A stretch of DNA of 64,000 nt, taken from positions 1 to 64,000 of the forward strand of contig JAQQAI010000052.1 of assembly GCA_028532915.1 (NCBI GenBank). Direction: 5' to 3'. Origin of the DNA: Sphaerochaetaceae bacterium. Lineage in GTDB: Bacteria; Spirochaetota; Spirochaetia; Sphaerochaetales; Sphaerochaetaceae. How positions within the stretch are numbered: position 1 is the stretch's first letter; each line of letters starts with the position of its first letter. The notes beneath the pieces were generated by a model, which was not told the origin of the DNA, made no database searches, and worked only from the letters and a program-made list of their open reading frames with translations. A program made the position numbers and the translations under genes. Below, piece by piece: positions 61,636 through 64,000 of the stretch.

Positions 61636-62208
61636 ATGGCAGTTCGCAATGTTATCATCACATCATTATTTACAGCACTGATAATCGTCGGTTCGTTCAT
61701 CATCATCCCCGTGACAGTCGTTCCTGTCACTCTCCAGACTCTTTTCGTGCTTCTTGCCGGGGTTCTCGCCGGCAGAAAAACGGCTCTGACGTCGACTTCG
61801 CTCTATCTTGTCCTGGGAGCTGTCGGTCTTCCGGTATTCAGCGGAGCAAGCGGAGGTCTCGCCCACTATTTCGGCCCGACCGGAGGATTTCTGATAGGAA
61901 TGCTTCTGATGGCCGCTATCAGCGGAGCGGCAGGTGATGCAGCTATGAAGTATCAGAATGAGGATCAGACCCTTATGAAAAAAGGCCTCGTCATTCTGAT
62001 TCTCGGATCTTTTGCGGCGACGGTTTCGATCTATCTTGTAGGGATTCCGTTCATCAAGTTCAACCTCGATCTCACCTGGCCGAAAGCCTTCGCCACGGCA
62101 ATGATACCGTTCATACCGGGAGATCTGCTCAAGCTCGTTGTAGTCATCATCGTCAGCAACATCTTCTTTCCCAGAGTCCGCTCTTATCTTGCGGTGAAAG
62201 ATGAGTAG
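61636..62208 (+). CDS. bioY: biotin transporter substrate-binding component BioY
   Basis: A 190-aa integral membrane S-component of an ECF biotin transporter with six hydrophobic segments and the family stretches TLQTLFVLLAGVLAGRK and GPTGGFLIGM. It captures biotin and docks on the ECF module encoded just downstream. The ATPase start overlaps its stop by 8 nt. It is controlled by the BirA operator. Confidence 0.95.
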   Translation: MAVRNVIITSLFTALIIVGSFIIIPVTVVPVTLQTLFVLLAGVLAGRKTALTSTSLYLVLGAVGLPVFSGASGGLAHYFGPTGGFLIGMLLMAAISGAAGDAAMKYQNEDQTLMKKGLVILILGSFAATVSIYLVGIPFIKFNLDLTWPKAFATAMIPFIPGDLLKLVVVIIVSNIFFPRVRSYLAVKDE

Positions 62209-62959
62209 TCTACTATCGGTCAGAAATCTATCGCTGTCACTCGCCGGCTCCATCGATGTGCTCAGCGATATCAGCTTTGATATTAAGAAGAACTCCACCG
62301 TGCTGTTAAGCGGGAAGAACGGATCTGGAAAGAGTATGCTTTTGAGAACGTTGAAAGGACTGATACCTTTTCAGAAAGGTTCGATATCCCTCGACGGAAA
62401 AAATGTGACCAGAAACAGTTCATACAGAAATACCCATATAGCTCTGGTCTTTCAGGATACGGAGACTCAGATCGTGGGACAGAGTGTACGCAAAGATCTT
62501 CTGTTCGGACTGCAGAACACCGGTATCAGTAAAAGTGAGAGTCACGAGAGAATCGAGCAGGTCGCATCTCTGCTCGATATCACCCATCTTCTTGAAAGAA
62601 GACCCATGCAGCTGAGCGGCGGAGAAAAACGGAGGGTCGCCATCGGAGGTGTCCTGGTCATGAATCCTCAGCTCATCTTTCTCGACGAACCGTTCGCCAA
62701 TCTCGATTATCCGGGGATACGGCAGGTACTCCTGTCGATTCTGGCACTGCAGAAAAACGGAACAACCGTCATCATCGCCACACATGAGGTAGAAAAGGTT
62801 GCTTTCCACTGTGACACGATGATGATCATGGAAAAAGGAAGGATCGAGACTGCAGGTCCTGCAAGAACGGTCCTCGAGAATGCAGCAGATTATGATATCA
62901 AGATACCCTCGCACAGAGGAGAACCTCTCGATTTCGAAGAGTTGACCTACCTGTCATGA
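62201..62959 (+). CDS. bioM: ECF transporter ATPase (BioM/EcfA)
   Basis: A 252-aa ABC ATPase. It has Walker A SGKNGSGKSMLLRTL, a Q-loop FQDTETQI, signature LSGGEKRRVAIGG, Walker B LIFLDEPFANLD, and the H-loop His in ATHEVEK. It powers biotin import with BioY and the EcfT protein. Both ends overlap neighbouring genes, so it is strictly coupled. Confidence 0.93.
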   Translation: MSSLLSVRNLSLSLAGSIDVLSDISFDIKKNSTVLLSGKNGSGKSMLLRTLKGLIPFQKGSISLDGKNVTRNSSYRNTHIALVFQDTETQIVGQSVRKDLLFGLQNTGISKSESHERIEQVASLLDITHLLERRPMQLSGGEKRRVAIGGVLVMNPQLIFLDEPFANLDYPGIRQVLLSILALQKNGTTVIIATHEVEKVAFHCDTMMIMEKGRIETAGPARTVLENAADYDIKIPSHRGEPLDFEELTYLS

Positions 62960-63660
62960 ATATCTTCCATTTCAGACCGGCACAATCTGTTCTTCATTCT
63001 CTTCACCCGCTGACAAAGATTCTGCTGACACTCCTTCTTTCTTCTCTTGCACTCGACAGCTCCCTTCTGTTCAGTGTTCTTCTGGCGGTCGTTCTGAATG
63101 TGACTCTGATTCTCATCAGAGTCCCTCTGAAACATTATGTAAAAGAGGGAAAATTCTTCTTTCTCATCATCTCGGTCATCGGAATCTTTACATACACACA
63201 TTCCAAAGATCTCATAGAAACGGCACAGATTGTTACCGCCTTCTTCTCAATGATAGAACTGAGTATACTACTGCTGGATACGACCGCGTTTGATGATCTG
63301 TCTATGGCGATAGGCTCGGTACTGTCGTTGTTTTCGAAGAAGAAAGGGTATCGTATCGCTTCAACGATAGAATTGACCCTGGCTATGATACCCCTGTTAT
63401 TCGATATCACACAGAGCGTCTCTCTTGCAAGAAGAGCCCGTGGAGAAAAGATGTACAGACATCCCGTGCGCAGCGTATCACAGTACGTAACCGGTGTTCT
63501 CACGCTTGTTTTCATCAGAGTCGAACAGCTCGAGCTCGCCCTTAAGGCCCGTCAGTTCGACCCCGACAAAGAACGAGAAAAGATGAAACCGGAATTCAAA
63601 GATATCATCTTCTTCCTCTCTGTTTCTTCAGGCTCTGTTGTTCTATACTTGTTCATATGA
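62956..63660 (+). CDS. bioN: ECF transporter transmembrane coupling protein (BioN/EcfT)
   Basis: A 234-aa membrane protein with five to six hydrophobic segments (FSVLLAVVLNVTLILI-type) and the coupling-helix motif SLARRARGEK, where ARG contacts the ATPase. It joins BioY to the ATPase. The start overlaps the ATPase stop by 4 nt, and the next gene starts within its last codon. Confidence 0.9.
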   Translation: MNIFHFRPAQSVLHSLHPLTKILLTLLLSSLALDSSLLFSVLLAVVLNVTLILIRVPLKHYVKEGKFFFLIISVIGIFTYTHSKDLIETAQIVTAFFSMIELSILLLDTTAFDDLSMAIGSVLSLFSKKKGYRIASTIELTLAMIPLLFDITQSVSLARRARGEKMYRHPVRSVSQYVTGVLTLVFIRVEQLELALKARQFDPDKEREKMKPEFKDIIFFLSVSSGSVVLYLFI

Positions 63661-64000
63661 AAGCCGAACAGAGAAAAAGTTCCTTACGGACAGAAGTGGC
63701 CGAAAGACTAAGAGAAATCGACAGGAGTGAACGCCAAAGATCATCAGGGAAGATCGTCGAAAAGATACTCGGAACGCCGATATGGAAACAATGCACTGCC
63801 GTGCTTGCCTATATACCTCTCGCTTCTGAAGCAGATATCTCTTCATTGATTAAAAAAGCTTTCGAGCAGAATATCTTTGTTGCAGTGAGCAGAGTCGACG
63901 ACGATAAGCTCACTTTCTGTCAGATCAAACCGGATTATGAGAAAATACTCGTGAAAGGCTCTCTCGGCGTTCATGAGCCTCCGAAGACCCTTCCCCCTTT
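63657..64000 (+). CDS. 5-formyltetrahydrofolate cyclo-ligase (partial)
   Basis: The first 114 residues of a folate-recycling enzyme that converts 5-formyl-THF plus ATP to methenyl-THF; the window ends before the GxGxGYYDR motif. MKAEQRKSSLRTEV at the N-terminus, VLAYIPLASEADISSLI and VKGSLGVHEPP are characteristic. It overlaps the EcfT stop. The 3' part is outside the window. Confidence 0.9.
   Translation, partial: MKAEQRKSSLRTEVAERLREIDRSERQRSSGKIVEKILGTPIWKQCTAVLAYIPLASEADISSLIKKAFEQNIFVAVSRVDDDKLTFCQIKPDYEKILVKGSLGVHEPPKTLPP

Noticed and set aside
1-64000. CRISPR arrays, prophage, IS elements, rRNA genes
   Set aside because: No repeat-spacer pattern, phage genes, transposase genes or rRNA sequence was found.

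Overview
The window is a gene-dense bacterial chromosome segment. It most resembles a spirochaete of the Sphaerochaeta/Treponema side. The clues are a short alanyl-tRNA synthetase (594 aa) lacking the usual C-terminal domain, a Staphylococcus-type class I aldolase, tRNA genes without an encoded CCA, and small exported beta-barrel-like proteins ending in an aromatic residue. Genus and species cannot be fixed from the sequence alone.

Region 1 (about 1-33.8 kb) is ordinary core genome. It holds tRNA-Leu, class I aldolase, MltG, an MBL hydrolase and a DksA-like protein. A six-gene minus-strand operon follows, in the order AI-2E-type exporter, MutY-like glycosylase, 5'-nucleotidase-like lipoprotein, cobT, cobU, cobS. 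Further along are TrmJ, a GlpQ-like enzyme, NagB, MnmA, tRNA-Asp, a PAP2 phosphatase, TopA, a radical SAM protein, YchF, HflX, an OPT transporter, RlmN, AlaS and a DprA-like protein. Several proteins here keep a family fold but have lost catalytic residues: a DEAD-box-like protein, a UshA-like protein and the DprA-like protein. A small lipoprotein gene (33.4-33.8 kb) is broken by one extra G.

Region 2 (about 33.9-59.4 kb) is an accessory catabolic island, nearly all on the minus strand. It carries one divergent GntR/FCD regulator at 51.6 kb. Nine intergenic copies of an AT-rich motif built on TCGATTATCGA lie in front of its transcription units, and I saw none in the rest of the window. The island encodes an ATP-grasp subunit, a separate substrate-domain plus phosphohistidine-domain protein, and a pyruvate-phosphate-dikinase C-terminal half. 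Together these look like a split dikinase of the phenylphosphate-synthase/rifampin-phosphotransferase kind. It also encodes transketolase, transaldolase, a three-subunit molybdenum hydroxylase, a CoA-acylating aldehyde dehydrogenase, a biotin-type carboxyltransferase with a tiny membrane partner, a sugar-isomerase-like TIM barrel, SDR and MDR dehydrogenases, an SMP-30 lactonase, a cupin, an MBL hydrolase, an HPr-kinase-like P-loop protein, a phosphodiesterase and a DUF1097 membrane protein. I do not recognise the whole as a described pathway, and it is the main candidate for something new. A plausible reading is that a hydroxylated or cyclic substrate is oxidised and opened, phosphorylated with ATP going to AMP and Pi, cleaved by transaldolase/transketolase, and its semialdehyde converted to an acyl-CoA that is decarboxylated.

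Region 3 (about 59.4-64 kb) returns to core functions: an unrecognised small protein, a methyltransferase, and divergent birA/bioY separated by a clear BirA operator. The BioY gene continues into ECF ATPase and EcfT genes, forming a biotin importer, and then into a 5-formyl-THF cyclo-ligase cut by the window end. Biotin supply is relevant to the carboxyltransferase of the island.
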